Assembly (NCBI RefSeq): GCF_009938225.1
Contig: NZ_AP019657.1
Coordinates: forward strand, 1,426,001 to 1,490,000
DNA length: 64,000 nt
Source: Vibrio ponticus
GTDB taxonomy: Bacteria; Pseudomonadota; Gammaproteobacteria; Enterobacterales; Vibrionaceae
Reading direction: 5' to 3'
Below, piece after piece: positions 47,770-55,217 of the stretch (the stretch's first letter is position 1; each line of letters opens with the position of its first letter). A program made the position numbers and the translations under genes. The notes beneath the pieces were generated by a model. The model was not told where the DNA came from, ran no database searches, and saw nothing but the letters and a program-made list of their open reading frames with translations.

Positions 47770-48044
47770 AGCTAACCTCATAAAATAAAGAATCAAGATG
47801 CCAATGCTCAATTCTTTGAACTCACAACGGCTCAAAGTCACTATTTAAACATTGGCATTTTGACTGCTCGCAATGCCCGAAACTACTGAGGTTGATTATA
47901 CGAAAGAGGTAGAAATTGTATGGGAGGATGGTCACAAAGCGAAACCATACAAACAAAAAACAACAAAATGTGACACAAATAATGGTAATTAATTATAATA
48001 AATCTATAGTGATCGTACATTCACTAAGCTCTAAACATGGATTT
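47770..48044. promoter_or_regulatory. Divergent GRE/tauE control region
   Basis: 275 bp. It holds a 9-bp inverted repeat ATGCCAATG (47798-47806) / CATTGGCAT (47850-47858), arm centres 52 bp apart (five helical turns), close to the GRE start. At 47949-47975 lies the 27-bp element shared with yihU/yihV, ending 69 bp before the tauE ATG. I looked for a full FNR site and found only half matches. Confidence 0.65.
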
Positions 48045-48785
48045 ATGGACACCACGATAATTCTTATTTCGCTGATCATCGCACTAGCAGGCTTTACTCA
48101 AGGCTTGACTGGCTTTGGCTCAGCACTCGTTTCCGTACCTTTGCTGTCACTGATTGTCGGTGCTCAAACGGCGGTTCCTATTGCAGGTATTTTTGGCTGG
48201 TTGGTGACATTACCAATCGTGTGGAAAATGCGACATTCTATTCAACGTCAAACAGGTTTGATCCTGTTTGCAGGCTCAGTACCCGCTTCTTTTGTCGGCG
48301 CAAAACTGCTGGCAAGCATGCCATCTCAGTACATCCTATTGACGATGGGTGCGGTATTAATTATTTCTAGCATCCACTCGCTACGTGCGACTAAGCCTTT
48401 GTTTAAAGAGGCTTCAATGCCATTAACGATTGGTGCAGGCTTTACTTCAGGCGTGCTTGGAGCAAGTGTGGGTGAGTCAGGTCCACCAGTGATTGCCTAC
48501 ACATCAATGCAGCCTTGGACAGCAGACCAAACCAAGTCGACACTGGCGTTCTTCTTTATGCTGCAAATGATCGGTGCCAACGTAAGTTTCTGGAATGAAG
48601 GGTTGATTACTGAGGAAGTTATTTCACATGTTCTATCAGCTATGCCAGCGTTCGCACTTGGTCTAGCAGGCGGTATGATTGGCTACCACTTCCTACAAAA
48701 GTACAAAATCGATTACCACAAAATCGTGCACAGTTTCTTGTTAGTGATGGGCTTTATGCTGGTGTTCAAAAATGTAAGTTTTTAG
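48045..48785 (+). CDS. TauE/SafE-type sulfite or sulfonate permease (TSUP)
   Basis: 246-residue, about eight-helix inner membrane protein of the TSUP family. Two repeats: FTQGLTGFGSALVSVPLLSL near 15-35 and GFTSGVLGASVGESGPPVIAY near 130-150. Family members export sulfite, sulfolactate or related anions after sulfonate breakdown. Divergent from the GRE gene. I start at MDTTIILIS; the frame is open further upstream but that part is polar and lacks family similarity, and the shared promoter element would fall inside it. Confidence 0.85.
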   Translation: MDTTIILISLIIALAGFTQGLTGFGSALVSVPLLSLIVGAQTAVPIAGIFGWLVTLPIVWKMRHSIQRQTGLILFAGSVPASFVGAKLLASMPSQYILLTMGAVLIISSIHSLRATKPLFKEASMPLTIGAGFTSGVLGASVGESGPPVIAYTSMQPWTADQTKSTLAFFFMLQMIGANVSFWNEGLITEEVISHVLSAMPAFALGLAGGMIGYHFLQKYKIDYHKIVHSFLLVMGFMLVFKNVSF

Positions 48786-48814
48786 ACATTTTGGTGTTTT
48801 GGTCAGTAGTTGGT

Positions 48815-48850
48815 AAAACGGCACTCCTGGTGAGTGTCGTTTTTGTTTTT
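48815..48850 (+). terminator. Terminator of the tauE-like gene
   Basis: AACGGCACTC / GAGTGTCGTT stem (one G-U pair), 5-base loop, then TTTGTTTTT, about 30 bp past the stop. Confidence 0.85.
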
Positions 48851-48880
48851 TGCTATGTTGGGCATGGTTGAAGGGGTTTA

Positions 48881-49375
48881 ATCGCTAAACTCAAACTTTG
48901 TCATTCTCGCGAATGCGGGAATCTTGCTTTTAGCTTTGCTTAGTAGATGTAATGTGTCGGTGTTTGTATGTACCGCTTAAGAGTTTTCATTCTGCCGCAT
49001 ACGAGAATTATCGCTATGCTCAAAATTTGTCATTCTCGTGAATGCGGGAATCTCGCTTTTAGCTTTTCTTAGTAGGTGTAATATGTCGGTGTTTGTATGT
49101 ACCGCTTAAGAGTTTTCATTCTGCCGCATACGAGAATTATCGCTAAGCTGAAAATTTGTCATTCTCGCGAATGCGGGAATCTCGCTTTTAGCTTTGCTTA
49201 GTAGATGTAATGTGTCGGTGTTTGTATGTACCGCTTAAGACTTTTCATTCTTGTGCATCTGGGAATAATCGCTAAACTCAAAATTTGTCATTCTCGCGAA
49301 TGCGGGAATCTTGCTGTTAGTTTTTCTTAGTAGGTGTAATTTGTCGGTATTTGTATGTACCGCTTGAGACTTGAT
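48881..49375. repeat. 129-bp tandem repeat array, about 3.8 copies
   Basis: Units begin ATCGCTA at 48881, 49010, 49139 and 49268, an exact 129-bp period; the fourth is truncated near 49375. Each holds the imperfect palindrome CATTCTCGCGAATGCGGG, a phrase common between vibrio genes, and the phrase TTTGTATGTACCGCTT, which is also the end of the neighbouring 195-bp element. Units differ by only a few bases. No spacers, so not CRISPR. Confidence 0.92.
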
Positions 49376-49550
49376 CGTATTTCTCTTACTGCTCCGTAAG
49401 CGGTCCAGTTACTCTTTGTCTTACCAAAGAGTAACCAGAAAGGCGCTTTTGTTTCTCTGGCTTTGTCCAGCCGGTTTTAGGCGTTCCCGACGCCGAAAAC
49501 CTAAAAATGCTATCCTGCATTTTTGCTTATTGATGTGGTTGTATGGGCTG
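49353..49550 (-). repeat. Hairpin-rich dispersed element, copy A (inverted)
   Basis: About 195 bp, reverse-complementary to copies at 52013 and 53559. Internal hairpins: ACTCTTTG/CAAAGAGT, AAAATGC/GCATTTTT and TTTTAGG/CCTAAAA. It directly joins the 129-bp array. Confidence 0.85.
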
Positions 49551-49639
49551 GGTCGTTTTTGGACAAAAGCGATTTAGACTTAATGCACTAAATCGCTCCA
49601 GTTAGATTAGAAAAGGTATCTTGAAAACTTAAACGCTGA

Positions 49640-50203
49640 TTATGCATTTGATGCAACCTCAGCTAACTGCATTTTTAGTATCTCAACTCGAATCTCAAGT
49701 TCGGTATGTAGTATGGAATATGGCTCAATATAGCTTTTACCATTCTCACCCTGCTCGTAATCTATTTTATACGCAGCCCCCATTTCAGCAATTTGATCTC
49801 TGCATTTTAAGATGTCTTTATATGCAGGCAGCAATTCTCGCCCATAAATATTTAGGATCATTTCAATTCGTTGAAAATCAACTTTATTTAAACTGCCTTC
49901 CTGAATAATTTCATCTAGGTACTGGTTATAACCTATCTTGCCTTCCATCACTAAAGATAATTTAAAGAAGTTTGAGTGGAACTTATTTACCCATTGGCTC
50001 ATCAGTACATATAGCTCTTCCAGTCGCTCTCGTTTAACCTGAGTTTTCTCACGGTTTCTTTCTGTTTCTAGTTGAAGTTTAAGCCTAGCTAGGCTTGAGC
50101 GATTAGCAAACACGACTCCGGATAGACCGAGAAAAGCACCAAATAGTACTCCAAAAAAACCAATCCAAGACTTAGCATCTACTAATTTAACTAATTCAAA
50201 CAC
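49640..50203 (-). CDS. Membrane-anchored coiled-coil protein of unknown function (cassette-like)
   Basis: 187 residues. One N-terminal membrane helix (about 13-33, WIGFFGVLFGAFLGLSGVVF), then a charged coiled coil (about 36-70, LARLKLQLETERNREKTQVK) and a helical, acidic cytoplasmic domain. GTG start with AAGGAAG upstream. It begins 15 bp after the attC-like site, the layout of an integron gene cassette. No family recognised. Confidence 0.6.
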   Translation of the reverse strand: MFELVKLVDAKSWIGFFGVLFGAFLGLSGVVFANRSSLARLKLQLETERNREKTQVKRERLEELYVLMSQWVNKFHSNFFKLSLVMEGKIGYNQYLDEIIQEGSLNKVDFQRIEMILNIYGRELLPAYKDILKCRDQIAEMGAAYKIDYEQGENGKSYIEPYSILHTELEIRVEILKMQLAEVASNA

Positions 50204-50215
50204 CGATCTTCCTTA

Positions 50216-50324
50216 AAATTCATAACGCCGGCAATATGGCGTACCCCACGAAACCAGCAAAGCACACCGAACTACATACCAAACCACCGAGTGTAACGCA
50301 TCACCTTGATTGCCTTGTTAACAC
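50216..50324 (-). other. attC-like recombination site
   Basis: Minus strand opens with GTTAACAAGGCAAT, overlapping the stop codon of the upstream gene, and closes with ATTGCCGGCGTTATG. The arms are imperfectly complementary (ATTGCC then GTTA shared), with further pairing CACC/CGCC inside and about 60 bp of centre. Length near 107 bp and the GCGTTATG end resemble vibrio superintegron attC sites. Seen from sequence; activity untested. Confidence 0.65.
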
Positions 50325-51136
50325 TCTAACTCAACTTTGTTTTTATTAAGTGCTGCCATATGTTTAGCAACAAAGTTACCTTTCGCTCTCAAAAATCTGT
50401 CATTTGCGAAAACAAAGTTATAATTCACAGCAGAATCACCGCCAATGAAAACTACAAACCCCATATGCTTATACGACTCACAAAACTCAAAGCTAAAGAC
50501 TTTATTTCTATATGCCCAAGCATCTCTCGTATGCAGCTTCCCGCCACTTAATAAGTATAAAGTATTTATAACCAAAGGTATGAACTGCCCATGAGACAAG
50601 TTGAAGTGAAAGTCGCCAGGCATGGTAATGTTTTCGTGTCTTTCATCGCCCATGCAAAACACCAAACCAGTATTAACTGAAATTGTTCCCTTTCCAGAGC
50701 GATTAAATGAATAACGATTATATGTTTTATCTAATTTACTGGTTACTTTTTCATCAAAACGAGAATTAGGTTTATTTAACAAAACCCTGTTTGCATTTCC
50801 ATCCATACCATTAGATAAAGGAGCAGATCTCATTGCATCCCCTAGCTCCTTATCAATACCATAAGCAGTTAGTAAACCACCAGTAGGTTCATTAACCTCA
50901 ACGAACATGACTTGATTATGGTACTTTTCACTACCATCAACGATTGCAAAATCTGGAGTTCTCCTCGTTGTGATTTTAGTTTTTGTGTAAAGTGCATCTC
51001 TCAGAGTTTTATCTTTCTGGATAGGTAAAATAAATTCTTTGTTAATCTTTAATAATTTCGATATTTTTTCGAATGCTAAATTTTCTATATAATCTTCACG
51101 TTCTAATTTATATTTTTGTTTTTTATCAATTGTCAT
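50318..51136 (-). CDS. Protein of unknown function, cassette-like, possible nuclease-type motif
   Basis: 272 residues, no signal peptide or membrane helix; N-terminal 60 residues Lys-rich and AT-rich in coding, unlike flanking core genes, suggesting acquisition. The segment RRTPDFAIVDGSEKYHNQVMF followed by VEVNEP has the PD...E-x-N layout loosely like PD-(D/E)XK nucleases, but the usual lysine is Asn. The stop codon lies inside the attC-like site, as in integron cassettes. No family recognised. Confidence 0.6.
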   Translation of the reverse strand: MTIDKKQKYKLEREDYIENLAFEKISKLLKINKEFILPIQKDKTLRDALYTKTKITTRRTPDFAIVDGSEKYHNQVMFVEVNEPTGGLLTAYGIDKELGDAMRSAPLSNGMDGNANRVLLNKPNSRFDEKVTSKLDKTYNRYSFNRSGKGTISVNTGLVFCMGDERHENITMPGDFHFNLSHGQFIPLVINTLYLLSGGKLHTRDAWAYRNKVFSFEFCESYKHMGFVVFIGGDSAVNYNFVFANDRFLRAKGNFVAKHMAALNKNKVELEC

Positions 51137-51470
51137 ACTACTAAACCTATTCTACCGAGAGTGTAAAGAACTATTAGGCTGAAAATCCCCAGCTCTTACT
51201 TCATTCCAATTTTATTGGAAATTTTTACTTAAAAACATGAGCTTAACTGCGAAATCCAGCTAAAAATGCAAAAGATATAAAAACTCTAGATAGATTGAAT
51301 TTAACCTGTGGTACATCATAAGGGTCCATCAGACGAATGGTGTTACATAATGGATTACTTTTAGTAGGAAAAACCTCATTAACAGGACGTAAATAAGTAA
51401 AAGCACTAAATCTCTACTACTCTCCTGTGATAGTGATACAATTTCCGTATTAGAACTATCGAGAAACCCA
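51137..51470. other. Intergenic region with no recognised feature
   Basis: 334 bp, AT-rich, between divergent genes. A TACAAT box near 51438 could be a -10 element for the next gene. No attC, IS end or repeat seen here. Confidence 0.4.
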
Positions 51471-51809
51471 ATGTTTATCCATCATGTTAACGACATCGAC
51501 TGGCTGGTGATTACCGCTTTTGAAGAATTTAAGACCATGTTTATCGAGGACGCAGGTGCGATACCCTCTTGCTTCTCGCGCGCCAGCGAACTGAGCCTGA
51601 TTGATCAAGCCAAACGTACTTATGGATATTTGCCTTCACTTGATGGCGTCATCACCGATACTGGCACTTTTCAAAGTAAAGATAACGCCGAAGATTTGAA
51701 TCCACAGCTTGCTTGCCTAGTCGAAGGGCGCGGTCGGGTATTTATCTATCATGGCGGATTTGTTGCTTTTGTCGATGACGAACAAACCTTTATCACCCGT
51801 TTAGGCTAA
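51471..51809 (+). CDS. Small conserved-looking protein of unknown function
   Basis: 112 residues, acidic, no signal peptide or membrane segment; reads as a compact alpha/beta domain (WLVITAFEEFKTMFIEDAGA, then GRGRVFIYHGGFVAFVDDEQTF). No strong ribosome binding site. Codon use looks like core genes rather than like the neighbouring cassette-like gene. Family not recognised. Confidence 0.55.
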   Translation: MFIHHVNDIDWLVITAFEEFKTMFIEDAGAIPSCFSRASELSLIDQAKRTYGYLPSLDGVITDTGTFQSKDNAEDLNPQLACLVEGRGRVFIYHGGFVAFVDDEQTFITRLG

Positions 51810-52222
51810 GCGTTACTCAGCAAGCAGAAATCGGCAAACTGGCATCTCGAGCAAACCACAGCTTAAGGTGCCTGTCCCAATTGAAAGCTTTAAAGAGCTT
51901 GAAGTGTCTGTCCCTATAAGAAGTCCTGTCAATTCGTCAGCAACTATTACTGCAGTGGACAATACAAACAAGATAACTGGTACTAATAATCTGCCCTGTT
52001 TTCACACAGAACTCCAGATTACCAATACACTAAGCAAAAATGCAGGACGCATTTTTAGGTTTTCGGTGTCGGGAACACCTAAAACCGGCTGGTCAGCACC
52101 AACGGACTAAAGCGCCTTTCTGATTACTCTTTGGCAAGACAAAGAGTAATTGGACCGCTTGCGATAAGGTCTTAGAAATCGAAACAGGCACTATGCGGGA
52201 CATACCACCTCACCCAACTCCC
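51810..52222. other. Gene-free stretch with motif cluster and element copy B
   Basis: 413 bp. It holds two copies of the TGTCTGTCCC-type motif (near 51865-51880 and 51901-51920) and copy B of the hairpin-rich element. An 80-codon frame at 51868-52110 is repeat-derived. Confidence 0.6.
52013..52208 (+). repeat. Hairpin-rich dispersed element, copy B
   Basis: About 195 bp from CCAGATTACC to GCGGGACATACC. Shares with copy C long identical blocks around AGGACGCATTTTTAGG and AAAGAGTAATTGGACCGCTT. Direct repeat with C, inverted to A. Confidence 0.85.
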
Positions 52223-52672
52223 CTAGCAGTCGTTCACCACCATACACAACTCGACTTCACGCCCTGCAATTAGATTCCCTGTTGGCACAAAACCACAACT
52301 CAAATAGAAGCCTTTCGGACCGCCTTCTCCGCTTACAACACTGGTATAAAGCGCTGATATACCAAACTCATTAACTAACGCCGATATCAGTAAATTTATC
52401 GCAGTACGACCATAGCCCTTTGATTGTTGGGATTTGTCTAACATCAATCGCCACAGCTCAAATTTACCTGACACGGTATCTGCATTAACCAAAACAAATC
52501 CAACAGGTTGATCGCCTAAATAGATCCCTCTAAACCAAGCAAACTCCATGAAGTTCGCCTCGGCTAACGAAATAGCATTACTATCGACATGATTGAGCTG
52601 GTCTGAAGCGACTTCCAACTGGCAAATCTGATAAAAATTGCTGGCATCTATATTTCTAAGCTCTAGGTCCAT
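52223..52672 (-). CDS. GNAT family N-acetyltransferase
   Basis: 149 residues of the GCN5-related acetyltransferase fold. The acetyl-CoA loop is QSKGYGRTAINLL (about 88-100, Q-x-x-G-x-G/A pattern), preceded by the beta strand FELWRLMLDKS and followed by LYTSVVSGEGGPKGFYLSCGF. Substrate unknown. Lies between copies B and C of the repeat, with the ClbS-like gene on the same strand. Confidence 0.85.
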   Translation of the reverse strand: MDLELRNIDASNFYQICQLEVASDQLNHVDSNAISLAEANFMEFAWFRGIYLGDQPVGFVLVNADTVSGKFELWRLMLDKSQQSKGYGRTAINLLISALVNEFGISALYTSVVSGEGGPKGFYLSCGFVPTGNLIAGREVELCMVVNDC

Positions 52673-52710
52673 GCTCGCTACTTCCTGTAAAAATAATCAA
52701 TATTGATTGG

Positions 52711-52747
52711 CGCTAAAAGTGTCCGCTAAAAGTGTCTGTCCCTATAA
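52711..52747 (+). repeat. 13-bp motif cluster before TGTCCCTATAA
   Basis: Two tandem copies of CGCTAAAAGTGTC (52711-52723, 52724-52736) followed by TGTCCCTATAA. Same design as the clusters at 53488 and 53836. Confidence 0.7.
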
Positions 52748-52806
52748 CACTCCAAGCGGGGCTTACCACACGACATACTCACCAACCATCAAAACAATCA
52801 CATTCC

Positions 52807-53316
52807 TTAGCTTAACGCTCGGGTAAAACGCCTGACTCGCGTACGCGTGTTTTTCATTGGTGAAGAGGTATTAAACTGAATCATCCGCCCTAGCGTCCAC
52901 TGCTCATACCATGCAACGCCGTATAACTCTTCATTACTCAAACTGCCAATCAAAGCCAATATCTCGTTAGTTGTAGACTCTAGCTCAACCAGCAAATCGT
53001 CATATTTCCAGTCGCGGTATTGTTGATGAAAACTTAAAGCCAACAAGCCTAACTGATTCCATTTGTACCCTGTCTCCGGAAAATCGACGTGTTGGTTAGT
53101 CGACTTTAAGCGATGCCATTTAAGCACCAATTTACCCCAACCAATCAAGTAAGCCACCGTGTCACAGACACTTATCTTGGTACCTTTAATATTCCCTTCA
53201 ATTTCGCACAATCGGCATGCACTCTCAGGCACAGCACGGTAGTCCACCATTAACTTAGTGAATACCGAGTTTATCGCTAACTCCAACTGTTCTTTGTTAG
53301 TGGGTACTGAAGACAT
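52807..53316 (-). CDS. ClbS/DfsB family four-helix protein
   Basis: 169 residues from MSSVPTNKEQ, with AGGAG upstream. Pattern matches the DinB-like ClbS/DfsB (DUF1706) family: KEQLELAINSVFTKL, then ISVCDTVAYLIGWGKLVLKWH, FPETGYKWNQLGLLA, and late LGRMIQFNTSSPMKNTRTRVRRF. ClbS protects its producer from the genotoxin colibactin; most relatives have no assigned role. No toxin cluster is in the window. Confidence 0.8.
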   Translation of the reverse strand: MSSVPTNKEQLELAINSVFTKLMVDYRAVPESACRLCEIEGNIKGTKISVCDTVAYLIGWGKLVLKWHRLKSTNQHVDFPETGYKWNQLGLLALSFHQQYRDWKYDDLLVELESTTNEILALIGSLSNEELYGVAWYEQWTLGRMIQFNTSSPMKNTRTRVRRFTRALS

Positions 53317-53486
53317 GACAGGCTCCTGTTTTTCTGACTTCCCTGTGCAAACAAACCACTTTCTACATAGATAACGCAACAATTAATCAGTTAGTTACTA
53401 AAGAAAAGACTAACCTACCTCACCATTTACTCGATTACTGAGACATAAAACGCTTTAAGACAAAAAAACAGCGTCGGAAACTCACT

Positions 53487-53523
53487 CGCTTGAAGTGTCC
53501 GCTTGAAGTGTCTGTCCCTACAA
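53487..53523 (+). repeat. 13-bp motif cluster
   Basis: Two tandem CGCTTGAAGTGTC units followed by TGTCCCTACAA, 36 bp before element copy C. Confidence 0.75.
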
Positions 53524-53558
53524 TTCACAATCCCTCGTACACCACCACCGCAACAACT

Positions 53559-53752
53559 CCAGATAACCCATACACTAGGCAAAAATGCAGGACGCATTTT
53601 TAGGTTTTCGGTGTCGGGAACACCTAAAACCGACCGGACAAAACCAGAGAAACAAAAGCACCTTTCTGATTACTCTTTGGTGCAGCAAAGAGTAATTGGA
53701 CCGCTTACGAATAAGCGAGAGATATGCGCAAAACGATTCAGCGGGACATACC
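53559..53752 (+). repeat. Hairpin-rich dispersed element, copy C
   Basis: About 195 bp, CCAGATAACC to GCGGGACATACC; direct repeat of copy B, inverted relative to copy A. Same internal hairpins. Confidence 0.85.
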
Positions 53753-53835
53753 AGCCAACGGTGCTTTCCTCTTAGTTCAAAACCAAGAGTAAGATTCCCG
53801 CATGCGAGAGAATGACAAATTTAGGGTTCAGTGAA

Positions 53836-53929
53836 GGTTTGAAGTGTCGGTTTGAAGTGTCTGTTTGAAGTGTCTGTCCCTATAAGAAAAGCCTACGGGC
53901 TTAAGTTGTCTGTCCCAATAAGAAAAACC
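53836..53929 (+). repeat. 13-bp tandem motif (three units) plus partial copies
   Basis: GGTTTGAAGTGTC at 53836 and 53849 and TGTTTGAAGTGTC at 53862, then TGTCCCTATAAG, followed by a diverged copy GTTGTCTGTCCCAATAAG. Such phrases recall the short palindrome-linked sequences mobilised by REP-associated tyrosine transposases, but no transposase is here. Confidence 0.8.
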
Positions 53930-53949
53930 AATAATCCCCAAATTCCACC

Positions 53950-53980
53950 CATAAAAAAACGGCTTCCTCAGAAGCCGTTT
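53950..53980 (-). terminator. Terminator of the dctP-yihQ-dhaKL-gldA set
   Basis: AAACGGCTTC / GAAGCCGTTT stem with a 4-base loop; minus strand ends in seven T. About 50 bp past the gldA-type stop. Confidence 0.88.
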
Positions 53981-54031
53981 GCACTCAGAAAATCCTTTAT
54001 CTACAGAGACAATACACTGTAAAACGAAGGT

Positions 54032-55114
54032 TTATAGACCTAGCTTATGCGCGGTTAGAATCGCTGCGTAAACAGACTTCGCTGTTACTGGGAATGGCAT
54101 GTTATGGATAGTTTCACCTTCCGCACATGATGCTTCTGCCACTTCCATCAATTTCTCATGGTTAAGTTCTTTCACGCCCATTTGGTGCAGGTTGGTTGGC
54201 AAACCAACAGAACGGCAGAAGTTTAGTACTTCTTCGATTTCCGCTTGTGCCGCGTTTTCTAGAACCAGTTGAGTCAGTGTACCAAACGCTACTTTTTCAC
54301 CGTGTAGTAGGTGGTGACACTCTTCAAGCTTAGTTAAACCATTGTGGATCGCGTGTGCAGCCGCTAGACCTGAACTTTCGAAACCGATACCCGATAGGTA
54401 TGTGTTCGCTTCAATGATGTTCTCAACCGCTTTAGTTGATACGCCATTTTCAACCGCTGCTTTTGCTTTCACGCCGTCAGCAATTAGCGTTTCGTAACAT
54501 AGCTTAGCCAGTGCTTGCGCTGAACGCGTTGGCGCGCCACCAGCCATGGTTGCTTTACCAGAAAGACCGTTAGCGCGAGCTTCAAAGTAAGTTGATAGCG
54601 CATCACCCATACCAGCCACAAGTGTACGTACTGGTGCAGCTGCGATGATACCTGTATCCATGATCACCATGTTCGGGTTTTGTGGGAACAGTAGGTACTC
54701 GCTGAACTCACCTTCTGGCGTGTAGATAACGGCTAGCGCAGATGTTGGTGCATCTGTTGAAGCGATAGTCGGTACGATAACCACTGGCACTTTTGCGTAG
54801 TACGCTACTGCTTTTGCTGTGTCTAGCGTTTTACCGCCACCGAAGCCAATGATCACATCGTTGCCTTGCTCGTTACGCACATCGATCAGACGGTCAATCT
54901 CAACGCGGCTACATTCGCCACCGAAAGTGTTGAAGTTAACTTCTAGACCTTCACCAACAATGCTGGTTTCAGCGCGATCGCGCACAAGACCCATTACGAA
55001 ATCATCCGCGATTGCGAGTGGTTTTTTACCAAATACCGATACGTATTTACCGATGTTGTCTAATGAACCTTCGCCTTGAATGTATTTGCTAGGTGAAATG
55101 ATGATGTTATCCAT
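54032..55114 (-). CDS. GldA-type glycerol/hydroxyacetone dehydrogenase
   Basis: 360-residue zinc-dependent iron-containing-ADH-family enzyme very close to E. coli GldA (367 aa): IGFGGGKTLDTAKAVAYYAK (NAD loop), PTIASTDAPTSALAVIYT, GMGDALSTYFEARA, and metal ligands in HAIHNGLT and HHLLHGEKVAFG. GldA interconverts glycerol/dihydroxyacetone and also reduces hydroxyacetone to 1,2-propanediol. Here it likely disposes of the hydroxyacetone made by the sulfolyase and reoxidises NADH, or oxidises glycerol released from SQ-glycerol by YihQ. Last of four co-directional genes. Confidence 0.9.
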   Translation of the reverse strand: MDNIIISPSKYIQGEGSLDNIGKYVSVFGKKPLAIADDFVMGLVRDRAETSIVGEGLEVNFNTFGGECSRVEIDRLIDVRNEQGNDVIIGFGGGKTLDTAKAVAYYAKVPVVIVPTIASTDAPTSALAVIYTPEGEFSEYLLFPQNPNMVIMDTGIIAAAPVRTLVAGMGDALSTYFEARANGLSGKATMAGGAPTRSAQALAKLCYETLIADGVKAKAAVENGVSTKAVENIIEANTYLSGIGFESSGLAAAHAIHNGLTKLEECHHLLHGEKVAFGTLTQLVLENAAQAEIEEVLNFCRSVGLPTNLHQMGVKELNHEKLMEVAEASCAEGETIHNMPFPVTAKSVYAAILTAHKLGL

Positions 55115-55217
55115 GAGGGAATCCTTTTAAATTATTCTGTTTCTCGTCACTAGTGCGACGTTATTGGAGATATTGGAGGGACACACACAATAGTGTCCCT
55201 CTGAAATGGCTTATCAA

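Larger units (their letters stand above)
48786..49639. other. Gene-free repeat-rich stretch
   Basis: 854 bp between the tauE-like gene and the next gene. After the terminator it is filled by the 129-bp tandem array and the first copy of the hairpin-rich element; a 68-codon frame at 49371-49577 is inside that element and not a gene. Confidence 0.7.
53317..54031. other. Gene-free repeat-rich stretch right of the accessory segment
   Basis: 715 bp holding two 13-bp motif clusters, element copy C, an inverted piece of the 129-bp unit (about 53790-53825, CCCGCATGCGAGAGAATGAC) and the terminator of the gldA-type gene. A 90-codon frame at 53503-53775 is repeat-derived and not a gene. Confidence 0.65.

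Noticed and set aside
47770..47900. FNR box for the glycyl radical enzyme
   Set aside because: Only single half-sites (TTGAT) found; the second half does not match.
48881..49375. CRISPR array
   Set aside because: Units are 129 bp and contiguous without unique spacers, and no cas genes are present.
49371..49577. 68-codon gene
   Set aside because: Lies within repeat copy A, no family-like sequence.
51868..52110. 80-codon gene
   Set aside because: Most of the frame lies in repeat copy B; the same peptide appears from copy C, and there is no ribosome binding site.
53503..53775. 90-codon gene
   Set aside because: Lies in the motif cluster and repeat copy C; repeat-derived translation.
48786..54031. 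Insertion sequence or prophage as the source of the accessory segment
   Set aside because: No transposase, integrase or phage gene is visible; only non-coding repeats and an attC-like site.
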